25,088 nucleotides of DNA, from the NCBI GenBank assembly GCA_964557295.1, contig CAZKZP010000043.1, positions 1 to 25,088 of the forward strand, given 5' to 3'. This DNA is from JBFMHP01 sp964557295. GTDB lineage: Bacteria; Pseudomonadota; Gammaproteobacteria; RBG-16-57-12. This document shows positions 14,943 through 21,850 of this stretch, one piece after another. The translations under genes and the position numbers were made by a program. A model generated the notes under the pieces. That model was not told the DNA's origin. It was given only the letters and a program-made list of their open reading frames with translations, and did no database searches. Position 1 is the stretch's first letter, and each line of letters starts with the position of its first letter.

Positions 14943-15359
14943 ATGAATTTAACTGTAGTTAATGAGTTTAGTGATAGCGATATAGATCAATTAGTAGATT
15001 TATATGCAAACGAATTTTGGTGTAATAAACGGTGCAAAAATGATGTTACGGTAATGCTATCTAATGATATTGCTATAGGTATAAAAAACGAAGGCGATGA
15101 TCTTATAGGTTTCGCTCGAGTATTAACGGACTATGTATATAAAGCTACGGTTTATGATGTGATTGTTAGCGTAAATTGGCGAGGAAAGGGAATAGGAAAA
15201 CTGCTTATGAATTCAATTGTGAATCATGAGAAACTAAAGTGCATAGAGCATTTTGATTTAAACTGCTTGCCAGAGATGTATTCATTTTATGAAAAATGGG
15301 GTTTCACAACAGAGGTTGGCGAACTCGGATTTATGCGCAAGTTTAATCGACAAAGATGA
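14943..15359 (+). CDS. cassette 5: GNAT acetyltransferase
   Basis: A 138-aa compact GNAT protein. VYDVIVSVNWRGKGIGKLLMNSIVNH (about 72-97) is motif A with the acetyl-CoA pyrophosphate loop RGKGIG, and MYSFYEKWGF (about 113-122) is the usual C-terminal tyrosine/phenylalanine segment. It is the smaller GNAT type, distinct from the one at 13286. The substrate is unknown. ATG 14943 was chosen; a TTG two codons earlier is possible. The coding sequence is among the most AT-rich in the window. Confidence 0.85.
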   Translation: MNLTVVNEFSDSDIDQLVDLYANEFWCNKRCKNDVTVMLSNDIAIGIKNEGDDLIGFARVLTDYVYKATVYDVIVSVNWRGKGIGKLLMNSIVNHEKLKCIEHFDLNCLPEMYSFYEKWGFTTEVGELGFMRKFNRQR

Positions 15360-15368
15360 ATAATATTG

Positions 15369-15406
15369 GCCTATCAAATCGCTCCAGCGACCATGGCGTT
15401 AGATGC
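15369..15406 (+). other. attC site 5, unusually short
   Basis: Left core-like GCCTATC (15369-15375) and right core GTTAGATGC (15398-15406) are only 38 nt end to end, with a single small hairpin TCGCTCCAGCGA between. It looks like a normal attC that has lost its central part. The right core is validated because it exactly complements GCATCTAAC at 16108-16116. Confidence 0.65.
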
Positions 15407-16161
15407 TTAAATACTTGCTCACCATTGCGCTTGTTTTTTGTGTATCTGGATGCAGCACTGTTCGGAGCACAAAGCTATTGGTGCCAAGTTGGTTTGGGTT
15501 TTCAGAAGTCAGCGAAGGCGTGTATGTGGACGATCAAATGTCATCCGCTCAGCGGCAGCAATTTCTCAAAACATTGAGATTGTCCAAGCAACGTGTGTCG
15601 GCATTTTTCGGTAGCATTGAGGCATCGTCCAAGGTGTTCGCTTGCTCCACCGAGGAGTGCTTTGTTTCACATGGCGGAGTAACCGCAAAGGGTAAGGCTT
15701 ATGGGGATTCGATGCTGTTGCTCTCTCCCCGTGGATTGGATGCAGTGATTGCCAGCCATGAACTTACGCACATAGAACTCCATGGTCGAGTTGGTGCGTT
15801 TAGATCATGGCGCGCAATTCCATCTTGGTTTGATGAAGGCTTGGCTGTTCTTGTAAGTGAAGACCCGCGATACGCTGAGGATGCGTGGCTAAAGGCAACT
15901 GATAATGGTTGCAATGCTCCGAAGCTGGAAAATATCGGAGAAATGCTAAGCAAAGGCGACTGGCTATTGAGTTATGGAACTGCAAGGCGTGAGGTTGGCG
16001 CATGGTATCTACACGCAGGACGCGCCGGGCTTGAGCGCCTGATCGCGGAAGTAAAAACCGGTAGTGATTTTAATGCTGCATTCAATTCCTCCACCTCAAT
16101 CGAAAGCGCATCTAACCCTGCGCTCAAGCGGGGGTGCCGCAAAAGCGCGGCAGCCCCTTAA
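15403..16161 (+). CDS. cassette 6: lipoprotein zinc metallopeptidase
   Basis: A 252-aa protein. A lipoprotein signal ends VSGC with lipid cysteine C17. HELTH at 119-123 supplies two zinc ligands and the catalytic glutamate, and WFDEG at 142-146 supplies the third ligand E145, a gluzincin (MA clan) layout. It is therefore a periplasm-facing membrane-anchored peptidase of unknown substrate. The start codon lies inside the right core of attC 5 (GTTAGATGC) with no ribosome site before it. The last 18 or so residues are encoded by attC 6. An earlier stop would be expected in most cassettes, so the C-terminus may be an extension. Confidence 0.78.
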   Translation: MLKYLLTIALVFCVSGCSTVRSTKLLVPSWFGFSEVSEGVYVDDQMSSAQRQQFLKTLRLSKQRVSAFFGSIEASSKVFACSTEECFVSHGGVTAKGKAYGDSMLLLSPRGLDAVIASHELTHIELHGRVGAFRSWRAIPSWFDEGLAVLVSEDPRYAEDAWLKATDNGCNAPKLENIGEMLSKGDWLLSYGTARREVGAWYLHAGRAGLERLIAEVKTGSDFNAAFNSSTSIESASNPALKRGCRKSAAAP

Positions 16162-16174
16162 CTCCACGTTGGGC
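16108..16174 (+). other. attC site 6
   Basis: Left core GCATCTAAC (16108-16116) exactly complements GTTAGATGC at 15398-15406 (9 bp). Right core GTTGGGC is at 16168-16174. Inside, GGGGTGCCGC pairs with GCGGCAGCCCC around AAAAGC. The 3' end of the metallopeptidase gene runs through this site. Confidence 0.87.
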
Positions 16175-16199
16175 ATCTTGATTTCCGCAGCGAGGCCGA

Positions 16200-16781
16200 A
16201 TGAGTCATAAATTATTGCTTGTCGATTTCGAGAACGTTCAACAGGTCGATCTGAGTCGCCTTGAAAACAATTTTCACGTCGTAATCTTTGTTGGTTCAAG
16301 CCAAAAAAGTGTTCCGATTGATCTTGTTACAAGTGCTCAGAAACTAGGAGATCGAGTTGAGTGGCGGCGAGTCGAAGGAAATGGCAGCAACGCGCTTGAT
16401 TTCTACATCGCTTGTCACCTTGGGCGCGTGATAGAGAAATCTCCGAGCCTTCATTGCATTGTGCTGTCCAAGGATAAAGGCTTCGATCCGTTGCTTCGGT
16501 TTCTCAACAAAAATGGCTTGAAGTGCAAGCGTATAAACAGCTTGCTAGAACTTGAGCCGAAGACCGCCACTACCGAAGAGCCGAATTACAAACGCGTTTT
16601 TGATCTTCTAAGCAAATCAGAAAAGAAGTCGCGGCCACGCAAGCGAGCAACTCTGTCTCAGCACATTTCGTCCATGTTTCAGAAGAACATCGCGCAGGCC
16701 GATGTCGACCGAATCATTGACATTCTCTTTGCCAACAAAATGATTTCTGAGTCAAACAACACCATCACCTATGAGTTCTAA
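16200..16781 (+). CDS. cassette 7: PIN-like nuclease candidate
   Basis: A 193-aa protein. LLVDFENV near 6-13 with D9 and E11, NALDFYIACHLGRV near 64-77 with D67, and VLSKDKGFDPLLRFLNKNG near 88-106 with D92 and D96 give the acidic residues and strand order of PIN/NYN-type metal-dependent RNases. Residues about 139-150 are very basic, and the C-terminal 45 residues look like a small helical (winged-helix-like) module. A GCGAGG ribosome site precedes the ATG. There is no linked antitoxin in the cassette, so it is not a standard VapBC pair. Substrate unknown. Confidence 0.75.
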   Translation: MSHKLLLVDFENVQQVDLSRLENNFHVVIFVGSSQKSVPIDLVTSAQKLGDRVEWRRVEGNGSNALDFYIACHLGRVIEKSPSLHCIVLSKDKGFDPLLRFLNKNGLKCKRINSLLELEPKTATTEEPNYKRVFDLLSKSEKKSRPRKRATLSQHISSMFQKNIAQADVDRIIDILFANKMISESNNTITYEF

Positions 16782-16783
16782 GC

Positions 16784-16872
16784 TGCCCAACCCGGCGGTC
16801 GACCTCGCTCCCTTTGGTCGCTGGACGCTGCGCGATAAGGCCGCGCAGCGCCGGTCACCTCTACGTTGGGCC
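16784..16872 (+). other. attC site 7
   Basis: Left core TGCCCAAC (16784-16791) exactly complements GTTGGGCA at 16168-16175. Right core GTTGGGC is at 16865-16871. The middle contains GGTCG/CGCTGCGCG-type imperfect pairing, making it the longest site (about 89 nt) of the array. Confidence 0.85.
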
Positions 16873-16969
16873 TCTTGACTGGGAGATGTTCAATGGCCGC
16901 ATTTTACTGCCGTTTATGGAAAACCTTGGAAATCTTTCTACCACACGCACCATTTTTGAAGAGAAGAAT

Positions 16970-17503
16970 ATGATCGAAGTAATCATTCTTGCTGTTGCAC
17001 TCAGCATGGACGCTTTTGCAGTTTCCATCGGGCTGGGTGCGAAGAAAAATGTCCCTAACTTGGCACTAAGAGCAGGGATTTTTTTCGGAATATTTCAAGC
17101 CTTGATGCCCTTCATCGGATATTTGGGTGGCCAGGGTGTTTTAGGTTGGATAGAAGCCTATACCCATTGGGTTGCCTTTGGATTATTGGTGTTGATTGGC
17201 GCAAAAATGATTTACGAAGGCACTCAAGAAGGCGTGGAAGAAGATATTGCGCGTATCACTAACAAAATGCTGCTGGTTCTGGCCATCGCTACCAGCATTG
17301 ATGCGATGGCGGCGGGATTCAGCCTGACGTTATTGGAAGTAAATCCTTATGTCGCTTGTCTTTTCATAGGAGCAATAACTTTTGCGTTCAGCGTGATCGG
17401 CGTTTCCATTGGCAAGAACAGCGGGACTTGGCTTGAAAGCAAAGCGGAAATTTTCGGCGGAATAGTTTTGATATTGATGGGCATCAAGTTCCTTATCTTT
17501 TAA
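16970..17503 (+). CDS. mntP: MntP-family manganese efflux pump
   Basis: A 177-aa inner-membrane protein with about six hydrophobic segments. The two family signatures are both present, one per half: ALSMDAFAVSIGLGAKK near 10-26 and IATSIDAMAAGFSL in the second half, each with the conserved membrane aspartate. E. coli MntP is 188 aa. It exports Mn2+. The start was chosen at 16970 with AGAGAAG upstream; the longer open frame runs back through attC 7. I see no manganese riboswitch in the 98 nt between attC 7 and the start. It occupies the last cassette position, but no attC follows. Confidence 0.9.
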   Translation: MIEVIILAVALSMDAFAVSIGLGAKKNVPNLALRAGIFFGIFQALMPFIGYLGGQGVLGWIEAYTHWVAFGLLVLIGAKMIYEGTQEGVEEDIARITNKMLLVLAIATSIDAMAAGFSLTLLEVNPYVACLFIGAITFAFSVIGVSIGKNSGTWLESKAEIFGGIVLILMGIKFLIF

Positions 17504-17874
17504 TCAGATACAACACTTGAAGCGCACATCGAAGCTACCTTATTAGGCCGTCGGCTCTTATTAACCCGGCGATTAAATATATCTGCCACGCATCTTAAAA
17601 GCGTCTCTTCTCCCTCCGGGATTTATGCCCTTTAGGGTGAAAGGACACGACTGCATGGATGCAGGAGGTAGGGCAACGCATGGAGCGGTTGCCGAGGATG
17701 AGGGGGTAAATTAATGTGTTAATCCCCCTCACCCTAGCCCTCTACCCTAAAGGGCATAAATCCCTGAGGGAGAGGGAACAGTACACCAGATCTATTAGTT
17801 GACCACAACACTCTCACCCCATGGGAGAGGGAATCACGTTAGATGTAATTTGATGCCGGGCTGGTAAAACGCAT
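17504..17874. other. gene-free spacer after the array, filled with repeats
   Basis: There is no credible gene on either strand. The first 100 bases are AT-rich with no attC-like core complementary to the mntP cassette end. From 17607 on the sequence consists of hairpin-forming repeat modules described separately. It separates the array from the minus-strand EVE-fau group. Confidence 0.7.
17607..17832. repeat. GGGAGAGGG-type repeat, copy 2, enlarged with long inverted repeats
   Basis: A perfect 21-bp inverted repeat is formed by 17618-17638 and 17744-17764 (TTTATGCCCTTTAGGG at its heart). Inside lies a second palindrome GGGGGTAAATTAA/TTAATCCCCC near 17702-17727. The right end has CCCTCACCCTAGCCCTC and TGAGGGAGAGGGA, matching the other two copies. 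A further CTCTC-ACCCCATGG-GAGAG hairpin ends it at about 17831. It resembles a pair of REP units, or a MITE-sized element, enclosing about 105 bp. Confidence 0.7.
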
Positions 17875-18333
17875 TCACTCCATCGCGAGAATCGCCTGCC
17901 ACTCGGTTTCGCTCACCGGGTTGATCGAGAGGCGATTGCCCTTGCGCACGACGGCCATGTTTTCCAGCGCGGGGTTGGCCTTTAATTCGGCGAGGCCGAT
18001 GGTGCGTTTGAATTTGCGCACGAAGCGCACATCGACCATGAACCAGCGCGGATTATCTAGGCTGCTTTTCGGATCGAAGTATTTGCTTTCTGGATTCCAG
18101 GCGCTGTGATCGGGATAGGCCTCGCGCACGATCTCGGCGATGCCGACGATGCCGGGCGTTTCGCAGTTGGAGTGATAAAAAAATATCTGGTCACCCACAC
18201 GCATTAGATCACGCATCATGTTGCGTGCCTGGTAGTTGCGCACGCCATCCCAGTGTTCGGTCTGGCGCGGACGTTGTTTGAGATCATCGATACCGAACAC
18301 ATCGGGCTCGGACTTCATCAACCAGTAACTCAT
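17875..18333 (-). CDS. EVE domain-containing protein
   Basis: A 152-aa protein consisting of a single EVE (PUA-like) domain: YWLMKSEPDVFGIDDL at the N-terminus, WDGVRNYQARNMMRD near 28-42, DQIFFYHSNCETPGIVGIAEI near 48-68 and WFMVDVRFVRKF near 96-107. The family binds modified bases in nucleic acids; the cellular role is usually unassigned. The start at 18333 was chosen because AGGAAG lies just upstream and the domain begins immediately. Its ATG overlaps the fau stop (ATGA), so the two are coupled. Confidence 0.92.
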   Translation of the reverse strand: MSYWLMKSEPDVFGIDDLKQRPRQTEHWDGVRNYQARNMMRDLMRVGDQIFFYHSNCETPGIVGIAEIVREAYPDHSAWNPESKYFDPKSSLDNPRWFMVDVRFVRKFKRTIGLAELKANPALENMAVVRKGNRLSINPVSETEWQAILAME

Positions 18334-18929
18334 GACTTCCTCTTGAACTGATGACACGCGGCCTCGGTGGCCACTGCCTGCATCGGGACATCCCAGGGCT
18401 CGGCGGCCAGCGCGGGGAGTTTTTGGAATTCATAGGCGACGCCGACCAGGCGCGGGCGCGGCACACTCGAGGCGCGCTTCAAAAATTCGAAGCTGCGATC
18501 GTAATACCCGCCGCCCATGCCCAAACGATTGCCGGCCAGATCGAAGGCCACCAGCGGCAGCAGCACCAGATCGAGCTGGCGCGGGTCGAGCCATTGATCC
18601 GGCGCGGCTACCGGCTCGGGAATGCCGTAGCGATTTGGGATGAGCATGTCGCCCGGTGTGTACGGCGCGAACCAGAGACGCTTGTCCCGCCCTGAAGAGA
18701 GCACGGGCAGATAACAGGCCTTGCGCATGGCGGCGATCCGCTCGATGAGGGGCGCGAGATCCAGTTCACCATCGTTGGCGAGATAGCAGGCGATATGCCC
18801 GCTGGCGCGAAACCAATGTTGTTGCACCAGGTGTTGTGCGAGTTTGATGGAAGATTGATGGCGTTGCTTGGGATCGAGGGCGCGTCGCTGTGCGCGCAAC
18901 GCCTGCCTGATGTCTGCGCGTGTGGTCAT
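18330..18929 (-). CDS. fau: 5-formyltetrahydrofolate cyclo-ligase
   Basis: A 199-aa enzyme (also called YgfA) converting 5-formyl-THF to 5,10-methenyl-THF with ATP. The basic N-terminus IRQALRAQRRAL and the signature LGMGGGYYDR with the substrate/Mg-ATP loop are intact, preceded by DLVLLPLVAFD. It follows 6S RNA by 11 nt, the classical ssrS-fau arrangement of gammaproteobacteria, so it is probably cotranscribed from the 6S promoters. No clear ribosome site is visible before its ATG. Confidence 0.94.
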   Translation of the reverse strand: MTTRADIRQALRAQRRALDPKQRHQSSIKLAQHLVQQHWFRASGHIACYLANDGELDLAPLIERIAAMRKACYLPVLSSGRDKRLWFAPYTPGDMLIPNRYGIPEPVAAPDQWLDPRQLDLVLLPLVAFDLAGNRLGMGGGYYDRSFEFLKRASSVPRPRLVGVAYEFQKLPALAAEPWDVPMQAVATEAACHQFKRKS

Positions 18930-18940
18930 GATGGATAAAT

Positions 18941-19126
18941 GGTGTTCCCCGCGTGTGCCGTTGCATCCGTTGGTCTTGAACCTAATGGCTCAAGTGGGAT
19001 CGATCGCCGGCGTATTAGGCTTTCCGTCGAGCGGACCTGCACACAACGCCGGTAGTCACGTTCCCGGTTCAGTACTTTGTAGGCTCAAGAAAACACTGAA
19101 TGCTGACAAACACCGCAGGGAACACC
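18941..19126 (-). ncRNA. ssrS: 6S RNA
   Basis: About 186 nt between zapA and fau, the standard gammaproteobacterial position. The ends close a long stem: 5' GGTGTTCCCTGCGGTGT pairs with 3' ACACGCGGGGAACACC. Inside, TTGAGCC, TCCGCTCGACG, GAAAGCCTAA and the CTTGAGCC...GGTTCAAG hairpin correspond in order to segments of E. coli 6S RNA. 6S RNA binds sigma-70 RNA polymerase holoenzyme by imitating an open promoter and dampens transcription in stationary phase. The ends are set by the terminal stem and could be off by a few bases. Confidence 0.9.
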
Positions 19127-19138
19127 AAACCTTGTAAC

Positions 19139-19144
19139 ACTATA
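19139..19144 (-). promoter_or_regulatory. -10 element of the 6S RNA promoter
   Basis: TATAGT on the minus strand overlaps the zapA stop codon, and 12 nt separate it from the predicted 5' base of the closing stem at 19126. A possible -35, TTGAGC (19169-19164), lies 19 bp upstream within zapA. The -10 is convincing, the -35 is not. Confidence 0.5.
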
Positions 19145-19454
19145 GCTCCATCTGCTTCAAGTTGCTCAAGGCGTCTTGCACCTTGTCTTGCAGTTGGCGG
19201 ATGCCGGTGCCCAGTGTCTTATTATACGTCGCTTCCTCGGATTTGTACCGCAGCAATTCGTGGGCGATGTTGAGCGCCGCCATGACGGCGATGCGTTCGA
19301 GACCGATGACCTTGCCGCTGGATCGGATCTCCTGCATCTTCTGATCCAGCAGCTTGGCCGAGGCCAGCAGTCCTTCCTGTTCCTCCGGCGGGCAGGCGAT
19401 GCGATATTCCTTGCCCTGGATTTCGACGGCCACGGGGACCTGTTCGGGTTTCAT
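19140..19454 (-). CDS. zapA: cell division protein ZapA
   Basis: A 104-aa protein. The N-terminal beta part VAVEIQGKEYRIACPPEEQEGL, the segment LLDQKMQEIRSSGKVIGLERIAVMAALNIAHELL, and a C-terminal coiled coil are the ZapA layout. ZapA bundles FtsZ protofilaments at the division site. It overlaps the TIGR02449 gene stop by 4 nt (ATGA) and is followed by 6S RNA, whose promoter lies in its 3' end. Confidence 0.95.
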   Translation of the reverse strand: MKPEQVPVAVEIQGKEYRIACPPEEQEGLLASAKLLDQKMQEIRSSGKVIGLERIAVMAALNIAHELLRYKSEEATYNKTLGTGIRQLQDKVQDALSNLKQMEL

Positions 19455-19660
19455 GCTTCACGCCCCAGGGTCTTCATTCGCTGAATCATCGCCTCCACCT
19501 TGACGCGCGCCATGTCGTTTTTCTCGATGAGCGTGGCCCGCTCGGCGATCAGGGTCTGTTGACGCTCGCGCAAGGCGGCGTTTTCCCGCTTCAGATGCTC
19601 GCAGGCCTTCAGCAGGTCATCGACCAGGTATTCGAGTTTTTTCAGTTCAGTGTCCCACAT
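19451..19660 (-). CDS. TIGR02449-type short coiled-coil protein
   Basis: A 69-aa, almost wholly helical protein with heptad-like leucine spacing (LKKLEYLVDDLLKACEHLKRENAALRERQQ at about 6-36). It matches the small coiled-coil proteins (TIGR02449) that sit immediately before zapA in many gammaproteobacteria, and its size and shape resemble ZapB. A role with ZapA in divisome organisation is inferred from coupling (ATGA overlap). Confidence 0.85.
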   Translation of the reverse strand: MWDTELKKLEYLVDDLLKACEHLKRENAALRERQQTLIAERATLIEKNDMARVKVEAMIQRMKTLGREA

Positions 19661-19795
19661 CGGATGATCGCCTCGGCAAGACTGCCAATATTAGTTCCCG
19701 GCACTGGCAAGGTCAATCAGCGACGCCACAACGTGCTTTTATGTTATGGATACAAGCTGATAGACTGCCCGAACATGATTCGGAAGCGCCTATCC

Positions 19796-20371
19796 ATGCA
19801 CAATGAAACCCTCCCGCTCGACTTTTTCGCGATCGATGACGCCTTGCAGCGCCTGGGCGCGGATATCGGGGCCGCGGAATTCCACAGCATCATCAGCGGC
19901 ATGCTCTGCGCCCAGGACAGCCTCGGCGTCCTCGCGCTGGAGCAGGTCATCCCCAAACCCGAGGCGGGCGATGTCTTGGGCCACGAGGCCTATGATGTCC
20001 TCACCCACTGCACCCTGACCATCCTGGCGCAGCTCAATGATCCCGAGTGCAGCTTTCAGCTCCTGCTGCCGGATGAGGACTATGACCTGCAATCCCGCAC
20101 CGAGGCCTTGGCCGACTGGTGTCACGGCTTTCTGGTCGGACTCACCAACAGCGGCATCAGCGATTTCAACGCCCTGCCCGGCGAGGCCGCCGAGTTCTGT
20201 CAGGATCTGATCGAAATCTCCCGTGCCGGCCATTATCCGCAGGACGACACCGAGGAAGACCGCGCCGCCTTCGAAGAGCTGGTCGAATACATCCGCATGG
20301 GGGCGTTGCTGATCAATGAATTGCTCAACCCCCGCGCTAACGACCTCAGTCCCAGTCGCCAACTGCATTGA
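19796..20371 (+). CDS. ygfB: UPF0149 family protein (YgfB-like)
   Basis: A 191-aa acidic helical protein of the UPF0149/YgfB-YecA family: an N-terminal helix pair with FHSIISGMLCAQDS, the middle WCHGFLVGLTNSG, and a C-terminal EEDRAAFEELVEYIRMGALLINELL. No catalytic site is known. It lies directly ahead of pepP, as in E. coli. ATG 19796 gives the family N-terminus; an in-frame ATG at 19775 is possible. It is divergent from the zapA group across a 135-bp spacer with no promoter I can define confidently. Confidence 0.9.
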   Translation: MHNETLPLDFFAIDDALQRLGADIGAAEFHSIISGMLCAQDSLGVLALEQVIPKPEAGDVLGHEAYDVLTHCTLTILAQLNDPECSFQLLLPDEDYDLQSRTEALADWCHGFLVGLTNSGISDFNALPGEAAEFCQDLIEISRAGHYPQDDTEEDRAAFEELVEYIRMGALLINELLNPRANDLSPSRQLH

Positions 20372-20394
20372 ACTAACAGACTCAACGGCCCGTT

Positions 20395-21699
20395 ATGAAT
20401 CTCAAGGAATTTCCCAAACGCCGCAAACAATTGATGCACATGATGGGCAGCGGCGCGATCGCCATCTTGCCCACCGCCCCGGTGCGCATCCGCAATCGCG
20501 ACGCCGAATACCCGTATCGCCCTGACAGCGATTTCTACTACCTCACCGGCTTCCCCGAACCCGAGGCGGTGATGGTGCTGCTGCCCGGCCATCCCAATGG
20601 CGAGTTCCTGCTGTTCTGCCGCGAGCGCGATCCCGAACAGGAGACCTGGCACGGGCGGCGCGCCGGCCTGGAAGGGGCGCGGGCGCGCTACGGCGCGGAT
20701 GACGCCTTTCCGATCACCGACATCGACGACATCCTCCCCGGCCTGATCGAGAAGACCGACCGGGTGTTTTACACCTTCGGCATCCACCGCAAGTTCGACA
20801 CCCAGCTCACCGAGTGGGTGCATCGCCTGCGCAATCAGTCGCGCGCCGGGGTGCACAGCCCGTATGAATTCGTCGCGCTCGATCACCTGCTGCACGACAT
20901 GCGCCTGTACAAGAGCCGCAGCGAACTCAAGCTGATGCGCCACGCCGCGCAGGTCTCGGCCGCGGCCCACGTGCGCGCGATGCAGGCCTGCCGTCCGGGG
21001 CTGATGGAATATGAAATCGAGGCCGAACTGCTCTATCATTTTCGCCGGCACAATTGCCGCGCGGCGTATGAATCGATCGTCGGCGGCGGCGTCAACGGCT
21101 GCATCCTGCACTACCGCGAGAACGACTGCGCGCTCAAGGACGGTGATCTGCTGCTGATCGACGCGGGCGCGGAATACGAGTGCTACGCCGCCGACATCAC
21201 CCGCACCTTTCCGGTCAACGGCAAGTTCTCGCCGGAACAGCGCGCGCTGTACGAACTGGTGCTGGAGGCGCAATACGCGGCGATCGAACAGGTCAAGCCC
21301 GGCAATCACTGGAACGATCCGCACGAGGCCGCGGTGAAGGTGCTGACCAAGGGCATGGTCAAACTCAAGCTGCTCACCGGCAGCGTGCCCAAGCTGATCA
21401 AGGAGCAGGCCTACCGCCGCTTCTACATGCACCGCACCGGCCACTGGCTCGGCATGGACGTGCACGACGTCGGCGACTATAAAGTAGGCAATGAATGGCG
21501 CGTGCTCGAGCCCGGCATGGTGATGACGGTCGAGCCCGGCATCTATGTGGCCGGCGGCAGCCGCGACATCGCCAAGAAGTGGTGGGACATCGGCATTCGC
21601 ATCGAGGACGACGTGGCGGTCACGGAGAAGGGCCACGAAGTGCTCACCGCCGGCGTGCCCAAGACCGTGGCGGAGATCGAGGCGTTGATGGCGAAGTGA
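20395..21699 (+). CDS. pepP: Xaa-Pro aminopeptidase P
   Basis: A 434-aa pita-bread metallopeptidase removing N-terminal residues that precede proline. An N-terminal creatinase-like domain (1-170) is followed by the catalytic domain, with dinuclear metal ligands D256, D267, H350, E380 and E404 at spacing matching E. coli PepP. It starts 23 nt after ygfB. The Shine-Dalgarno is weak. A repeat element separates it from ubiH, which might decouple expression within the otherwise conserved ygfB-pepP-ubiH-ubiI order. Confidence 0.96.
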   Translation: MNLKEFPKRRKQLMHMMGSGAIAILPTAPVRIRNRDAEYPYRPDSDFYYLTGFPEPEAVMVLLPGHPNGEFLLFCRERDPEQETWHGRRAGLEGARARYGADDAFPITDIDDILPGLIEKTDRVFYTFGIHRKFDTQLTEWVHRLRNQSRAGVHSPYEFVALDHLLHDMRLYKSRSELKLMRHAAQVSAAAHVRAMQACRPGLMEYEIEAELLYHFRRHNCRAAYESIVGGGVNGCILHYRENDCALKDGDLLLIDAGAEYECYAADITRTFPVNGKFSPEQRALYELVLEAQYAAIEQVKPGNHWNDPHEAAVKVLTKGMVKLKLLTGSVPKLIKEQAYRRFYMHRTGHWLGMDVHDVGDYKVGNEWRVLEPGMVMTVEPGIYVAGGSRDIAKKWWDIGIRIEDDVAVTEKGHEVLTAGVPKTVAEIEALMAK

Positions 21700-21726
21700 T
21701 ATTAATGAAAAACTTCAATCTCGAGT

Positions 21727-21830
21727 CCCTTCTCCCTCAGGGAGAAGGATAGGATGAGGGTATAAAAATAAATACAGATACAGTGTTTATCTTGATCCCC
21801 TCACCCCACCCCTCTCCCAGAGGGAGAGGG
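21727..21830. repeat. GGGAGAGGG-type paired hairpin repeat, copy 3
   Basis: The left hairpin CTTCTCCC/GGGAGAAG is followed by GATAGGATGAGGG, then about 40 AT-rich bases, then CCCCTCACCCCACCC and a second hairpin CCTCTCCC/GGGAGAGG. The orientation of the halves is the mirror of copy 1. It lies between pepP and ubiH, within what is normally an operon. Confidence 0.75.
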
Positions 21831-21850
21831 AGCTTAAGGGTAGAGCTGCA

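Noticed and set aside
16876..16969. Manganese (yybP-ykoY) riboswitch ahead of mntP
   Set aside because: I looked for the paired conserved loops and could not find them; the leader is short and unstructured by eye.
12000..17600. CRISPR array as an explanation for regularly spaced palindromes
   Set aside because: Spacing is gene-sized, the repeats differ in sequence, and genes fill the intervals; the attC explanation accounts for all of it.
20233..21636. 467-codon minus-strand open frame across pepP
   Set aside because: Shadow frame of pepP, with Asp/His/Val-rich composition typical of antisense GC-rich codons.
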